Below are positions 6,189 through 14,765 of a DNA stretch of 41,347 nucleotides, one piece after another. The translations under genes were made by a program, and so were the position numbers. The notes under the pieces were generated by a model. That model searched no databases. It saw nothing but the letters and a program-made list of their open reading frames with translations, and was not told the origin of the DNA. How positions within the stretch are numbered: the stretch's first letter is position 1; each line of letters begins with the position of its first letter. This stretch comes from Streptococcus suis (GTDB lineage Bacteria; Bacillota; Bacilli; Lactobacillales; Streptococcaceae): NCBI RefSeq assembly GCF_016743335.1, contig NZ_WCJE01000018.1, positions 1 to 41,347 on the forward strand, given 5' to 3'.

Positions 6189-7280
6189 ATGACAGATTAT
6201 AAGATTGATACGATTTTAGCGCATACGGGCATCAATAGCGATGAGAGAACAGGTGCCTTGATTTCCCCTATCCACCTTTCGACGACCTATCAACACCCTG
6301 AGTTTGGTCAATCGACAGGTTATGACTACACGAGAACAAAAAATCCGACACGTGCCAGTCTAGAGACGACTTTGGCAGCTATTGAAAAGGCCGACTATGC
6401 CTTAGCAACGAGCTCGGGAATGGCTGCTCTGGTCTTACTTTTTAATGGTTTTCCTGTAGGGAGTCAAGTGGTAGCGGCGCGTGATTTGTACGGTGGTTCC
6501 TTCCGCTGGTTCAATGAGCAAGAGAGTATCGGTAGATTTCAATTTACCTATGCAAACACCGAGGAGGAGCTGATTGCAGCCATCACCGAAGAGACAGACT
6601 ATGTTTATCTGGAGACACCGACTAACCCACTCATGGTGGAGTTTGACATCGCTAAGGTTTCGGCTATCGCCCATGCCAAAGGTGCTAAGGTGATTGTCGA
6701 TAACACTTTTTACAGCCCTATCTACCAAAATCCACTTGTTCTAGGAGCGGACGTTGTCCTACATTCAGCAACAAAGTACCTATCTGGGCATAATGATGTA
6801 CTAGCTGGCGCTTTGATGACCAATGATCAAGCCCTATATGATAAGCTCTTTTATGACCAAAATACATCGGGTCCAACCCTATCTCCACTGGATTCTTACT
6901 TACTCATGCGTGGACTCAAAACTCTCTCGCTTCGAATGGAGCGGGCGACACAAAATGCTCAGAAAATTGTTGCCTATTTGGAGAAGAGTCCAGCAGTCAA
7001 GCAAGTTTACTACACAGGAAAAGGTGGGATGATTTCGGTTAAGGTGGTAGATGAAAGTCGGATTCCCCATATTCTCAACACCCTGAAAGTCTTTACCTTT
7101 GCTGAAAGTCTGGGTGGAGTAGAGAGTCTGATTACCTATCCAGCCACTCAGACCCACGCAGACATTCCAGCTGAAACCCGTCATTCTTACGGTTTGACAG
7201 ATGATTTGCTTCGTCTGTCTATTGGTATAGAGGATGCGGAAGACTTGATTGTAGATTTAAAAACAGCCTTGGAGGGATAA
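6189..7280 (+). CDS. metB: Cystathionine gamma-synthase / gamma-lyase family PLP enzyme
   Basis: Trans-sulfuration enzyme of 363 residues. Family marks: the N-terminal HTGINSDERTGALISPIHLSTTY, TGYDYTRTKNPTR, SSGMAAL, LETPTNP, IVDNTF, and the PLP lysine K196 in HSATKYLSGHND. It most likely joins an O-acylhomoserine with cysteine to form cystathionine, but gamma-lyase or sulfhydrylase activity cannot be excluded by sequence. GGAG lies eight bases before ATG 6189. It is followed after three bases by a beta-lyase-type gene, so the pair could convert cysteine sulfur to homocysteine. The promoter has a weak -35, as expected for an activated gene, plus an inverted repeat at 6067. Confidence 0.85.
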   Translation: MTDYKIDTILAHTGINSDERTGALISPIHLSTTYQHPEFGQSTGYDYTRTKNPTRASLETTLAAIEKADYALATSSGMAALVLLFNGFPVGSQVVAARDLYGGSFRWFNEQESIGRFQFTYANTEEELIAAITEETDYVYLETPTNPLMVEFDIAKVSAIAHAKGAKVIVDNTFYSPIYQNPLVLGADVVLHSATKYLSGHNDVLAGALMTNDQALYDKLFYDQNTSGPTLSPLDSYLLMRGLKTLSLRMERATQNAQKIVAYLEKSPAVKQVYYTGKGGMISVKVVDESRIPHILNTLKVFTFAESLGGVESLITYPATQTHADIPAETRHSYGLTDDLLRLSIGIEDAEDLIVDLKTALEG

Positions 7281-7283
7281 GAT

Positions 7284-8444
7284 ATGACACAGTATAATTT
7301 TATAGATAGTCCGAATCGTCTATCCCAGCATGCGGAAAAATGGAGAAAAGTAGAGACGGATAAAGAACTCTTACCCTTGTGGATAGCAGATATGGACTTT
7401 GAGCCTCTACCAGAAATTCGCCAAGTTATCCGTGACTACGCAGATCATCATGTTTTTGGTTATCCTTATGCTAGTGACAGCCTCTATCAGTCTATTATTG
7501 ACTGGGAAGATAGACAGCATGGCTACAAGATTGAAAGAGAGTCCATCCTGCTCATCGAAGGAGTTGTTCCTGCCTTATCTGTGGCTATTCAATCTTTGAC
7601 AGAAGAAGGAGATGCAGTCCTAATTAACACGCCAGTCTATCCACCCTTTGCGCGGACTGTAAAATTGAACAATCGCCAGCTTGTTACCAATTCACTTGTT
7701 GAAGTGGATGGTGTTTTTAGGATTGATTTTGACCAGCTTGAAAAGGATATTGTAGAGAATCAAGTGAAACTCTATATTTTCTGTAATCCACACAATCCAG
7801 GTGGTAGGGTTTGGAGCAAGGAAGAACTCTTAGCTATTGGTCGTCTCTGTCAGAAACATGGTGTTATCCTTGTCTCAGATGAAATTCATCAAGATTTGGC
7901 TTTATATGGTCACAAACATGATACCTTTAATACGGTGGATGAAAATTTCAAAGATTTTTCAATTGTCTTATCATCTGCGACCAAGACCTTCAATATCGCT
8001 GGTACAAAAAATAGCTTTGCAATCATTGAAAATCCAAGCATCCGCAAGACTTTCGCCAAGCGTCAATTGATAAATAATCAGCACGAGATTCCAACGATTG
8101 GCTTGTTAACCACAGAAGCTGCTTTCACTTATGGAGATGAGTGGTTGAAGGAGTTGAAGGTTATTTTGGAGAGAAATATAGACTTTGTTGAGGAGTATTT
8201 GGCAACCCATACAAGGATCAAGGTCATGAAGCCCCAGGGAACCTACCTCATCTGGCTTGATTTTTCTGCTTATGAGTTAGAGCATGCGGAGCTCTTTGAT
8301 ATTCTTCATTGTAAAGCGAAGTTGATTTTGAATGATGGTTTGACCTTTGGTAAGGAAGGTAAGCATCATGCGCGTCTGAATGTAGCAGCTCCATTTGATG
8401 TCATTGAAGAAGCCTGTCAGCGACTTGGTAAGGTTTTTGGATAA
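7284..8444 (+). CDS. patB: MalY/PatB-type cystathionine beta-lyase (aminotransferase class I fold)
   Basis: PLP-dependent C-S lyase of 386 residues. WIADMDFEPLPEIRQV at the N-terminus is the hallmark of the MalY/PatB group; FCNPHNPGGRVW, VSDEIHQDL and the PLP lysine K234 in SSATKTFNIAGTKNS complete it. It would split cystathionine to homocysteine, pyruvate and ammonia, and such enzymes also release hydrogen sulfide from cysteine. The gene starts three bases after the metB stop with GGAGG-like sequence in the end of metB, so the two are co-translated. Transcription ends at the bidirectional hairpin at 8447. The symbol follows the family; some annotations would use metC. Confidence 0.85.
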   Translation: MTQYNFIDSPNRLSQHAEKWRKVETDKELLPLWIADMDFEPLPEIRQVIRDYADHHVFGYPYASDSLYQSIIDWEDRQHGYKIERESILLIEGVVPALSVAIQSLTEEGDAVLINTPVYPPFARTVKLNNRQLVTNSLVEVDGVFRIDFDQLEKDIVENQVKLYIFCNPHNPGGRVWSKEELLAIGRLCQKHGVILVSDEIHQDLALYGHKHDTFNTVDENFKDFSIVLSSATKTFNIAGTKNSFAIIENPSIRKTFAKRQLINNQHEIPTIGLLTTEAAFTYGDEWLKELKVILERNIDFVEEYLATHTRIKVMKPQGTYLIWLDFSAYELEHAELFDILHCKAKLILNDGLTFGKEGKHHARLNVAAPFDVIEEACQRLGKVFG

Positions 8445-8446
8445 AG

Positions 8447-8490
8447 AAATAAGGACTAGGTGTGAGTAAAATCACCTAATCCTTATTTTT
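8447..8490. terminator. Bidirectional terminator between patB and msmR
   Basis: A 16-bp stem with one mismatch (8447-8462 with 8473-8488) has A-rich and T-rich flanks. It ends patB on the plus strand; on the minus strand it overlaps the last codon and stop of msmR. Confidence 0.85.
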
Positions 8491-9315
8491 TTGTATTTTT
8501 CTAAATTTTGTCGGGCTCATATGGAAATAATTTTTGAAGGCCGCACTGAAGGTGAGAGGGTCTTGGTATCCGACAGAATAGGCGATTTCAGTGATATTCC
8601 GAGAAGCATCTTCTAATAGTTGACAAGAACGATTCATTTTTACTTGTAAAATATAATCTTTGATAGAATAGCCAGTTTCCTGCTTAAAAATTTTATAGAG
8701 ATAGCTTCGGCTTAAAGCTAGAAAATCTGCTATTTCAGAAACTTTAATTGGATGGGCATAGTGGTTATGGATCATCTTGATGGCTTGCTGAACATAGTGC
8801 TTGGTTTGTGTTTCAGGCTTAATTAATGTTTCACTGGGAAATTCCTCGATGAGTGCTGCTAAGAGTTGGTTGAGGTAGCCAATTAAGACCAATTCTGTGA
8901 TAGAGGGGATGGGATGCATCTGAACATGGTTAATCTGATGCATGTAGCCTAGAATTGGTGACTCTAGATTGGAGTGGAGGTAGTAGTTTTCTAGCAGTTG
9001 ACTTTGATTAAGTAGGTCTTTTGCTCGTGAACCACTAAAACCAACCCATATATAGGTCCACGGGTCTATATCATCAGCTTGGTAAAAAATGGAAACATCC
9101 TTTGGAAGAATAAACAAATCGCCTGCAGCAAGGTAGCTTGTTTTTCCGTCAACAAGAATTTTTCCTCTTCCTTTTGTAATAAAATGCAGGACAAAATTAT
9201 CACGGATAGTAGGACCGAAGGAATAGCCCTTGTCACATTGTTCGGCACCGTAATGGTCTACATTTAGGTCAAAATTATGACTATCCAATTCATTATAGAT
9301 ATTTAGAATATTCAT
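8476..9315 (-). CDS. msmR: AraC-family activator of the multiple-sugar operon
   Basis: Transcription activator of 279 residues, the length of MsmR/RafR proteins. The N-terminal half has an AraC cupin (SFGPTIRDNFVLHFITKGRGKI, YLAAGDLFILP, WTYIWVGFSG) that should bind the sugar inducer. The C-terminal 100 residues hold two helix-turn-helices (IKVSEIADFLALSRSYLYKIFKQ and ITEIAYSVGYQDPLTFSAAFK with the SPTKFRK end). ATG 9315 follows AGGAGG at six bases; upstream in-frame ATGs would run into the divergent promoter region. It is divergent from aga, as in the S. mutans msm and pneumococcal raf loci, and probably activates that promoter. Confidence 0.9.
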   Translation of the reverse strand: MNILNIYNELDSHNFDLNVDHYGAEQCDKGYSFGPTIRDNFVLHFITKGRGKILVDGKTSYLAAGDLFILPKDVSIFYQADDIDPWTYIWVGFSGSRAKDLLNQSQLLENYYLHSNLESPILGYMHQINHVQMHPIPSITELVLIGYLNQLLAALIEEFPSETLIKPETQTKHYVQQAIKMIHNHYAHPIKVSEIADFLALSRSYLYKIFKQETGYSIKDYILQVKMNRSCQLLEDASRNITEIAYSVGYQDPLTFSAAFKNYFHMSPTKFRKIQKNKD

Positions 9316-9334
9316 TTCAATCCTCCTAGGAAAC

Positions 9335-9343
9335 ATTATAACA
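9335..9343 (-). promoter_or_regulatory. Extended -10 promoter of msmR
   Basis: TGTTATAAT on the minus strand lies about 20 bases before the msmR start codon. No clear -35 box is seen. Confidence 0.5.
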
Positions 9344-9367
9344 TGTTTTAAATACAAAAGACTATTA

Positions 9368-9382
9368 AGTAAAGCGTTTTCA
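9368..9382. promoter_or_regulatory. cre-like site in the msmR-aga gap
   Basis: AGTAAAGCGTTTTCA matches the CcpA consensus WTGNAANCGNWNNCW at all but the TG near the left end. It lies between the two divergent starts, where CcpA would repress the operon when glucose is present. Confidence 0.45.
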
Positions 9383-9419
9383 TTTTGTAAAATAATAGCA
9401 TAAAGAAGAGATGGGAGAG

Positions 9420-11594
9420 ATGAATGTGATTGAGATTTATAATGAAAAACAGATTTTCCACCTGAAAACAAGAGAATTCTCTTATATCATCCAAGTGTTG
9501 GAAACAGGCGATCTGGTTCATCGTTATTTTGGGAAAAAAATCGAAAAATTTAGCGATGGAAACAAAATAACATATTTAGATCGATCGTTTTCTCCGAGTC
9601 CAATTACTGGGGATAGGACATACTCATTGGATGTCCTCCCACTCGAATATTCCAGCAATGGTCTGGGAGATTTTAGAACCTCAGCATTAGATGTTCGGAA
9701 TGAATTTGGAGTCACTCTTGACCTAAAATACAAAGAGTATCGATTATACAAGGGGAAAAAAGAACTGAGGGGATTACCAGCAAGTTTTGGAAATCAAGAA
9801 GAGGTAGAGAGTCTTGAAATTGATCTTTATGATCAGTTGACAGATATTACCGTGACACTTCAGTATTCTGTTTTTGAAGAAGCTTCCTATCTCGCACGGT
9901 CAGCTACAATTCAAACTGGCAAATATCCATGCAAACTAGAGAAGGTCTTGTCTGCAACGCTTGATTTTCCACATCAAGATTTCATTGTTCACAGCTTGGC
10001 AGGACGTTATGCTTATGAAAAAGAGTGGACACAGACTCCATTGACAAAAGGTCAGTATTCGATTGGTAGCATTCGAGGTGCTTCAAGTCACTCAAGAACA
10101 CCCTTCTTAGCACTAGCCTCACCCGATGCAAGTGAGGACAAGGGCGATGTTTATGCAGCCCACCTTGTCTATAGTGGCAACTTTACAGCATTTGTCGAAA
10201 CGACAGCCATGGAAACCAGTCGATTGGGACTAGGATTGGAAAGTCACTATTTCTCATGGCAATTGGATAAGGATGATTGGTTTCAAACTCCAGAAGTTCT
10301 CTTATCATATACTGATAAAGGATTTACTGGCATGACACAAAATAGTCATCACTTTATCACAAAACACCTCATTCGATCATCGTTTGTAAACAAACCAAGA
10401 CCCATTTTAATCAACAACTGGGAAGCGACCTATTTCGAATTTACAGAAGAAAAGATTTTACAGTTAGCTCAGGTCGCAAGTCGAGCTGGTATTGAATTAT
10501 TTGTTCTGGATGATGGTTGGTTTGGTAAACGAAACAATGATGAAAGTTCATTGGGCGATTGGAAAGTCAATTTGGATAAGTTGCCAAATGGTTTGAATGG
10601 CTTAGCAGAGCGAATAAATGAGCTTGGCATGAAATTCGGACTGTGGTTTGAACCAGAGATGATTTCTATTGATAGCGATCTTTATCGTGAACATCCTGAT
10701 TGGGCAATTCGAACAGAAGGACGCTTACCAATCTACAGCCGAGAACAATTAGTTTTGGATTTGACCAAGCAGGAAGTCTGTGACTACATCATTGATAGCG
10801 TCTCTTCCATATTAGAATCAGCCAATATTTCTTATGTAAAATGGGATATGAACCGTAATATCACCAATATCCCTGAAGGTTTAGCAAATGACCAGCGCTT
10901 TGAGTTCCACCATCGTTACATGCTAGGTCTCTACCGTGTATTAGACCACCTTACCAAGCGGTTCCCAGATATTCTTTTTGAATCCTGTGCTGGTGGCGGT
11001 GGCCGAAATGATTTAGGTTTACTCTATTACATGCCACAGGCTTGGGCTAGTGATAATACAGATGCGATTGGTCGACTTTCTATCCAAGAAGGGACTAGTT
11101 TGATTTTACCTGCTTCTTCTATGGGAGCCCATGTGTCGGCTGTTCCAAACCATCAAGTCGGTCGAATCACTCCGCTTGCAACACGTGGGAATGTGGCAAT
11201 GATGGGAGGAGCCTTTGGGTACGAGCTGGATTTAACGAAACTTTCGGAAAAGGAATTGGATGAAATCAGTCAGCAAATCGAAACCTATCACTCCATTCGT
11301 AAAACTATACAATTCGGTCAGCTCTACCGTCTGAAAAAGACGCCCAATACCTGGGCTGCCAATTATGTTAGTCAAGATAAGAATCAAGCGGTCTTTACAT
11401 TTGTAAAAATTCTTGCTAAGCCGGAGGCACCATTGCTTCATGTCCGGTTGAAGGGGCTAGACCCGGATGCCTTGTATGAATGCCCTCAATTGGGAGAAAC
11501 ATTCTACGGGGATGAACTGATGAACATCGGTCTTACAATGCCACATGTTCAAAAAGATTATTTTAGTGTACAATATATTTTTAACAAAATCTAG
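9420..11594 (+). CDS. aga: Alpha-galactosidase, GH36
   Basis: Cytoplasmic enzyme of about 724 residues that removes terminal alpha-1,6-galactose from melibiose, raffinose and stachyose. GH36 marks are plain: LDDGWFGKRNND, the nucleophile aspartate in YVKWDMNR (about residue 476), ESCAGGGGRNDLG, and the acid/base aspartate in SDNTDAIGR (about residue 545). N-terminal beta-domain, central barrel and short C-terminal sheet fit the full family length. The start is uncertain: ATG 9411 has no spaced ribosome site, ATG 9420 has GAAGAG nine bases away, and GTG 9426 has GGGAG at eight bases and could be the true start. First gene of the msm operon, 12 bases before msmE. Confidence 0.92.
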   Translation: MNVIEIYNEKQIFHLKTREFSYIIQVLETGDLVHRYFGKKIEKFSDGNKITYLDRSFSPSPITGDRTYSLDVLPLEYSSNGLGDFRTSALDVRNEFGVTLDLKYKEYRLYKGKKELRGLPASFGNQEEVESLEIDLYDQLTDITVTLQYSVFEEASYLARSATIQTGKYPCKLEKVLSATLDFPHQDFIVHSLAGRYAYEKEWTQTPLTKGQYSIGSIRGASSHSRTPFLALASPDASEDKGDVYAAHLVYSGNFTAFVETTAMETSRLGLGLESHYFSWQLDKDDWFQTPEVLLSYTDKGFTGMTQNSHHFITKHLIRSSFVNKPRPILINNWEATYFEFTEEKILQLAQVASRAGIELFVLDDGWFGKRNNDESSLGDWKVNLDKLPNGLNGLAERINELGMKFGLWFEPEMISIDSDLYREHPDWAIRTEGRLPIYSREQLVLDLTKQEVCDYIIDSVSSILESANISYVKWDMNRNITNIPEGLANDQRFEFHHRYMLGLYRVLDHLTKRFPDILFESCAGGGGRNDLGLLYYMPQAWASDNTDAIGRLSIQEGTSLILPASSMGAHVSAVPNHQVGRITPLATRGNVAMMGGAFGYELDLTKLSEKELDEISQQIETYHSIRKTIQFGQLYRLKKTPNTWAANYVSQDKNQAVFTFVKILAKPEAPLLHVRLKGLDPDALYECPQLGETFYGDELMNIGLTMPHVQKDYFSVQYIFNKI

Positions 11595-11606
11595 GAGGAT
11601 TTTATA

Positions 11607-12842
11607 ATGAAAATGAAAACATTTTTAAAATGTGCATCGGTTTGTGCTTTTGCCAGCTTCTTGGTTGCTTGTGGGAATGCAAGTAGTAGCGATAAGGTAG
11701 AAATAGAATATTTTTCACAAAAACCTGAAATGCAGGCTACTCTTCAGGAAATTATTGATGAATTTGAAAAAGAAAATCCTACGATTGATGTTAAATTTTC
11801 AAATGTACCAGATGCAGGAACTGTTCTGAAAACCCGTATGGCAAATAACGAAGCGCCAGATGTCATCAACATTTATCCACAAAATGCGGACTTCAAAGCA
11901 TACGCAGCGGATGGTCGTTTCCTAGAAATTGGTGATGATGCAGGTCTCAGTCATCTAAAAGATGGTGCTGTAACGCCATATCTTGTTAATGAAAAAAATT
12001 ACACCCTTCCTTTGACAGCAAATGCCTATGGTATTTACTATAATAAGGATAAGTTCAAAGAATTGGGGCTCGAAGTTCCAACTACCTATGCAGAATTTGT
12101 GGCTTTGGTAGACAAAATCAAGGCTGATGGCAGTGCAGCACCGTTTGCTCTTTCATTGAACGATGCTTGGTCATTGAACGGCTACCATCAGTTAGCTTGG
12201 GTAACTGTTGCAGGTGGATTTGATGGTGCAGAAGATATTCTGATTCGTAGTGCAAAGGGAGCGATTCAAGATGATGCGACAACAAAAGCTGTCTTAGAAC
12301 GCTTGCAACTGTTGACAGATAATGGTCAAAAAGGTGCAACAGGCGCGCTCTATGCAGATGCGGTGGCAGCCTTTGCAGCAGGTGATGCTCTCATGCTTCC
12401 ACAAGGTACATGGGCAGCTACAGCTGTAAACCAACAAGAACCAGAATTTGAATATGGTATGTTTACATTCCCTGGCGATAAAGAAGGTGGCGACTATACC
12501 ATCGGTGCAGCTGACCTTGCTCTATCTATTTCAGCAGATACAGAGCACCCAGAAGAGTCTAAAAAATTCCTAGAATACCTTTCTCGTCCAGAAGTTATCC
12601 AGAAATACTATGATGTAGATGGCTCACCAACTTCAGTTGAAGGTGTAGATACAGAAGGTAAGTTTGAAGAAACTGCTGGAGTGACACAATATGCCTTCAC
12701 TGACAAACATGTAGTTTGGTTGCAATCTGAATGGGAATCAGAAGATGAGTTCTGGAACATTACTGTTGAAATGGTAAAAAATCCAAACTCAGCAGAATTA
12801 GTGAAAAAACTAAATGCATTCTTTGACCCAATGAAAAAATAA
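11607..12842 (+). CDS. msmE: Sugar ABC transporter substrate-binding lipoprotein
   Basis: Extracellular solute-binding protein of 411 residues anchored as a lipoprotein. The signal peptide ends in the lipobox LVAC with the modified cysteine at residue 22, followed by a Ser/Asn-rich linker. The body has family 1 binding-protein features (EFEKENPTIDVKFSNVPD, MANNEAPDVINIYP, LPQGTWAATAV). In S. mutans and S. pneumoniae the orthologue binds raffinose, stachyose and isomaltooligosaccharides. AGGAGG precedes ATG 11607 by eight bases. The 138-base gap to msmF contains a large double hairpin that may stabilise the msmE message so the binding protein is made in excess of the permeases. Confidence 0.9.
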   Translation: MKMKTFLKCASVCAFASFLVACGNASSSDKVEIEYFSQKPEMQATLQEIIDEFEKENPTIDVKFSNVPDAGTVLKTRMANNEAPDVINIYPQNADFKAYAADGRFLEIGDDAGLSHLKDGAVTPYLVNEKNYTLPLTANAYGIYYNKDKFKELGLEVPTTYAEFVALVDKIKADGSAAPFALSLNDAWSLNGYHQLAWVTVAGGFDGAEDILIRSAKGAIQDDATTKAVLERLQLLTDNGQKGATGALYADAVAAFAAGDALMLPQGTWAATAVNQQEPEFEYGMFTFPGDKEGGDYTIGAADLALSISADTEHPEESKKFLEYLSRPEVIQKYYDVDGSPTSVEGVDTEGKFEETAGVTQYAFTDKHVVWLQSEWESEDEFWNITVEMVKNPNSAELVKKLNAFFDPMKK

Positions 12843-12850
12843 TTCAAGAA

Positions 12851-12893
12851 AACTATAAGGAGGGCTAGAACAGCCTAGCTCTTCTTTATAGTT
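12851..12893 (+). promoter_or_regulatory. Hairpin A in the msmE-msmF gap
   Basis: Outer arms AACTATAA (12851-12858) and TTATAGTT (12886-12893) enclose a 10-bp inner stem (12859-12868 with 12875-12884, G-U pairs included) and a six-base loop. No T tract follows, so it is not a standard terminator. Its right arm is also part of hairpin B. Confidence 0.75.
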
Positions 12894-12958
12894 GCTTAGG
12901 GTCAGTTTGAATCCCCCCTAACCACACCTTTCATTCAAACTGTCCCTAAGCAACTATA
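12887..12958 (+). promoter_or_regulatory. Hairpin B in the msmE-msmF gap
   Basis: A 26-base arm (12887-12912) is the reverse complement of 12933-12958 except for one T-T mismatch. The loop is 20 bases and C-rich. It shares 12887-12893 with hairpin A, so the full forms of A and B exclude each other. Likely a processing or mRNA-stability element. Confidence 0.85.
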
Positions 12959-12980
12959 CATTATAGAAAAAAGGAGTACC

Positions 12981-13856
12981 ATGATGAATCAAAAAGGATT
13001 TATTGCCAAATATTGGCCCTATCTATTTGTTGCCATACCAATTGGTCTACAGTTAATCTTTTTCTTCTATCCCTTATTTACGGGTATCTATTATAGCTTG
13101 ACGGATTGGAATGGATTGACATCAGATTTCAGCTTGATTGGCGTTCAAAACTATCTAGATATCTTGAAGAATCCTGATTTTTATACGTCTATGACTTTTA
13201 CCATTATCTTCACCATTGGTTTGGTCATTGGAGAAATTGTTATAGGGATTTGGTTGGCTAGTCTCCTCAATCGTAAGATCAAAGCTGTTGGTTTCTTTAG
13301 AACCTGGTATTTCTTCCCTGCGGTTCTTTCAACCGTTACTTTAGGCTTGATTTTTGTTCAATTGTTCAACTATGGTTTTACACAAATTGGAGAATTACTA
13401 CATATTGATTGGTTGATGGAAAATTTATTGGTACAAGAAAATACTGTTATTCCAGCCGTACTCTTTGTGGCTCTCTGGCAAGGGCTGGCGATGCCAGTCA
13501 TCATCTTCTTATCTGGTTTACAAAGTATTCCAGAAGATGTGAAAGAAGCAGCAGCGATTGATGGTGCTACTCGTTCTCAACAATTCTTCAATATTGAACT
13601 TCCATTCTTATTACCATCTATCAGTATGGTTTTCATCTTGGCAATGAAGTCAGGTTTGACAGCATTTGACCTTATCTTTGCACTGACAAGTGGTGGCCCA
13701 GATGGCAAAACAGAATCTTTGGGTTTACTTGTTTACAACTATGCCTTTGTAGACAACAAATTCTCGTATGCCAATGCTTTGGCTGTAGTACTTTTCATCT
13801 TCATTATTGTCATCTCATTGATTCAGATGAGAATTTCGAAGAAATTTGAAATTTAG
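12981..13856 (+). CDS. msmF: Sugar ABC transporter permease MsmF
   Basis: Inner-membrane permease of 291 residues, MalF-like. Six hydrophobic helices are visible, and the EAA loop reads EDVKEAAAIDGATRSQQFFNIELPFLLPS near residues 191-219, where the ATPase docks. AAGGAG lies four bases before ATG 12981 and seven before a second in-frame ATG at 12984, which may be the real start. The msmG coding region begins 10 bases after this stop. It forms the transmembrane channel with MsmG. Confidence 0.9.
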   Translation: MMNQKGFIAKYWPYLFVAIPIGLQLIFFFYPLFTGIYYSLTDWNGLTSDFSLIGVQNYLDILKNPDFYTSMTFTIIFTIGLVIGEIVIGIWLASLLNRKIKAVGFFRTWYFFPAVLSTVTLGLIFVQLFNYGFTQIGELLHIDWLMENLLVQENTVIPAVLFVALWQGLAMPVIIFLSGLQSIPEDVKEAAAIDGATRSQQFFNIELPFLLPSISMVFILAMKSGLTAFDLIFALTSGGPDGKTESLGLLVYNYAFVDNKFSYANALAVVLFIFIIVISLIQMRISKKFEI

Positions 13857-13866
13857 GAGGACTGTC

Positions 13867-14697
13867 ATGAATACTCAAAAACAGAAAAATTGGTGGGTCT
13901 ATCTCGTGCTCTTCAGCGGTATTCTCTTCATGTTTATTCCGCTACTTGTGACGATTATAAGTTCGTTCAAACCAACCAAGGAAATCACGAGCAACTTCTT
14001 TGGTCTTCCTGAAAATTTCACCTTAAACAACTACGAACGCTTATTTAATGATGGGATTGTACAATATTTTGGCAATTCTGCCTTGATTACGATTGTAGCA
14101 GTAGGTTTGATTCTACTCGTTATTCCAATGGCAGCCTTTGCTGTAGCCCGTCAAATGAAACGCCAGACAGTATTTAACTTTATCTACTTTTTCTTGATTA
14201 TTGGGATTTTTGTACCTTTCCAGGTGATTATGCTCCCAATGACCAAATTAATGTCAAGCCTTGGTTTGAACAATATTGTCGGTTTGATTATCTTGTACTT
14301 AACCTATGCAGTTCCTCAGGCCCTCTTCCTCTATGTCGGCTATATTAAGACCATTGTTCCTGAGGAAATGGATGAGGCGGCAGCTATTGATGGCTGTGAT
14401 AAATTTACCATGTACTGGAAAATCATTTTCCCACTCATGAAACCTATGCATGCAACTGTTTTGATTATCAATGCCCTCTGGGTCTGGAACGATTTCCTCT
14501 TGCCTTTACTAGTATTGAACCGTGACCAAAGCATGTGGACTTTACCTCTTTTCCAATACAACTATCAAGGCATGTATTTCAGTGATTATGGACCATCATT
14601 TGCATCCTATGTGGTGGGAATTATTCCAATCTTACTAGTCTATCTTGTCTTCCAAAAACATATTATTTCAGGTATGACGAGTGGTTCTGTCAAATAA
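13867..14697 (+). CDS. msmG: Sugar ABC transporter permease MsmG
   Basis: Inner-membrane permease of 276 residues, MalG-like, with six hydrophobic segments. The EAA loop is EEMDEAAAIDGCDKFTMYWKIIFPLMKP, and the C-terminus GMTSGSVK is typical of this subfamily. ATG 13867 follows AGGAGG (13855-13860) at six bases; an in-frame ATG at 13846 lies upstream of that ribosome site inside msmF and is rejected. Works with MsmE and MsmF; the ATPase is not encoded here. Confidence 0.9.
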   Translation: MNTQKQKNWWVYLVLFSGILFMFIPLLVTIISSFKPTKEITSNFFGLPENFTLNNYERLFNDGIVQYFGNSALITIVAVGLILLVIPMAAFAVARQMKRQTVFNFIYFFLIIGIFVPFQVIMLPMTKLMSSLGLNNIVGLIILYLTYAVPQALFLYVGYIKTIVPEEMDEAAAIDGCDKFTMYWKIIFPLMKPMHATVLIINALWVWNDFLLPLLVLNRDQSMWTLPLFQYNYQGMYFSDYGPSFASYVVGIIPILLVYLVFQKHIISGMTSGSVK

Positions 14698-14701
14698 ATC
14701 T

Positions 14702-14726
14702 AAAGGTTGACTTGTTCAACCTTTTC
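14702..14726 (+). terminator. Intra-operon hairpin after msmG
   Basis: AAAGGTTGA (14702-14710) pairs with TCAACCTTT (14716-14724), loop of five, followed by a short T run. It sits between msmG and gtfA and probably stops only part of the transcripts. Confidence 0.6.
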
Positions 14727-14765
14727 TAACAATGAAAAAAGAAAAGGCTTACGAGGAGAATGTCG

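Noticed and set aside
9411..9419. ATG 9411 as the aga start
   Set aside because: The purine-rich stretch abuts it without spacing; ATG 9420 or GTG 9426 are better placed.
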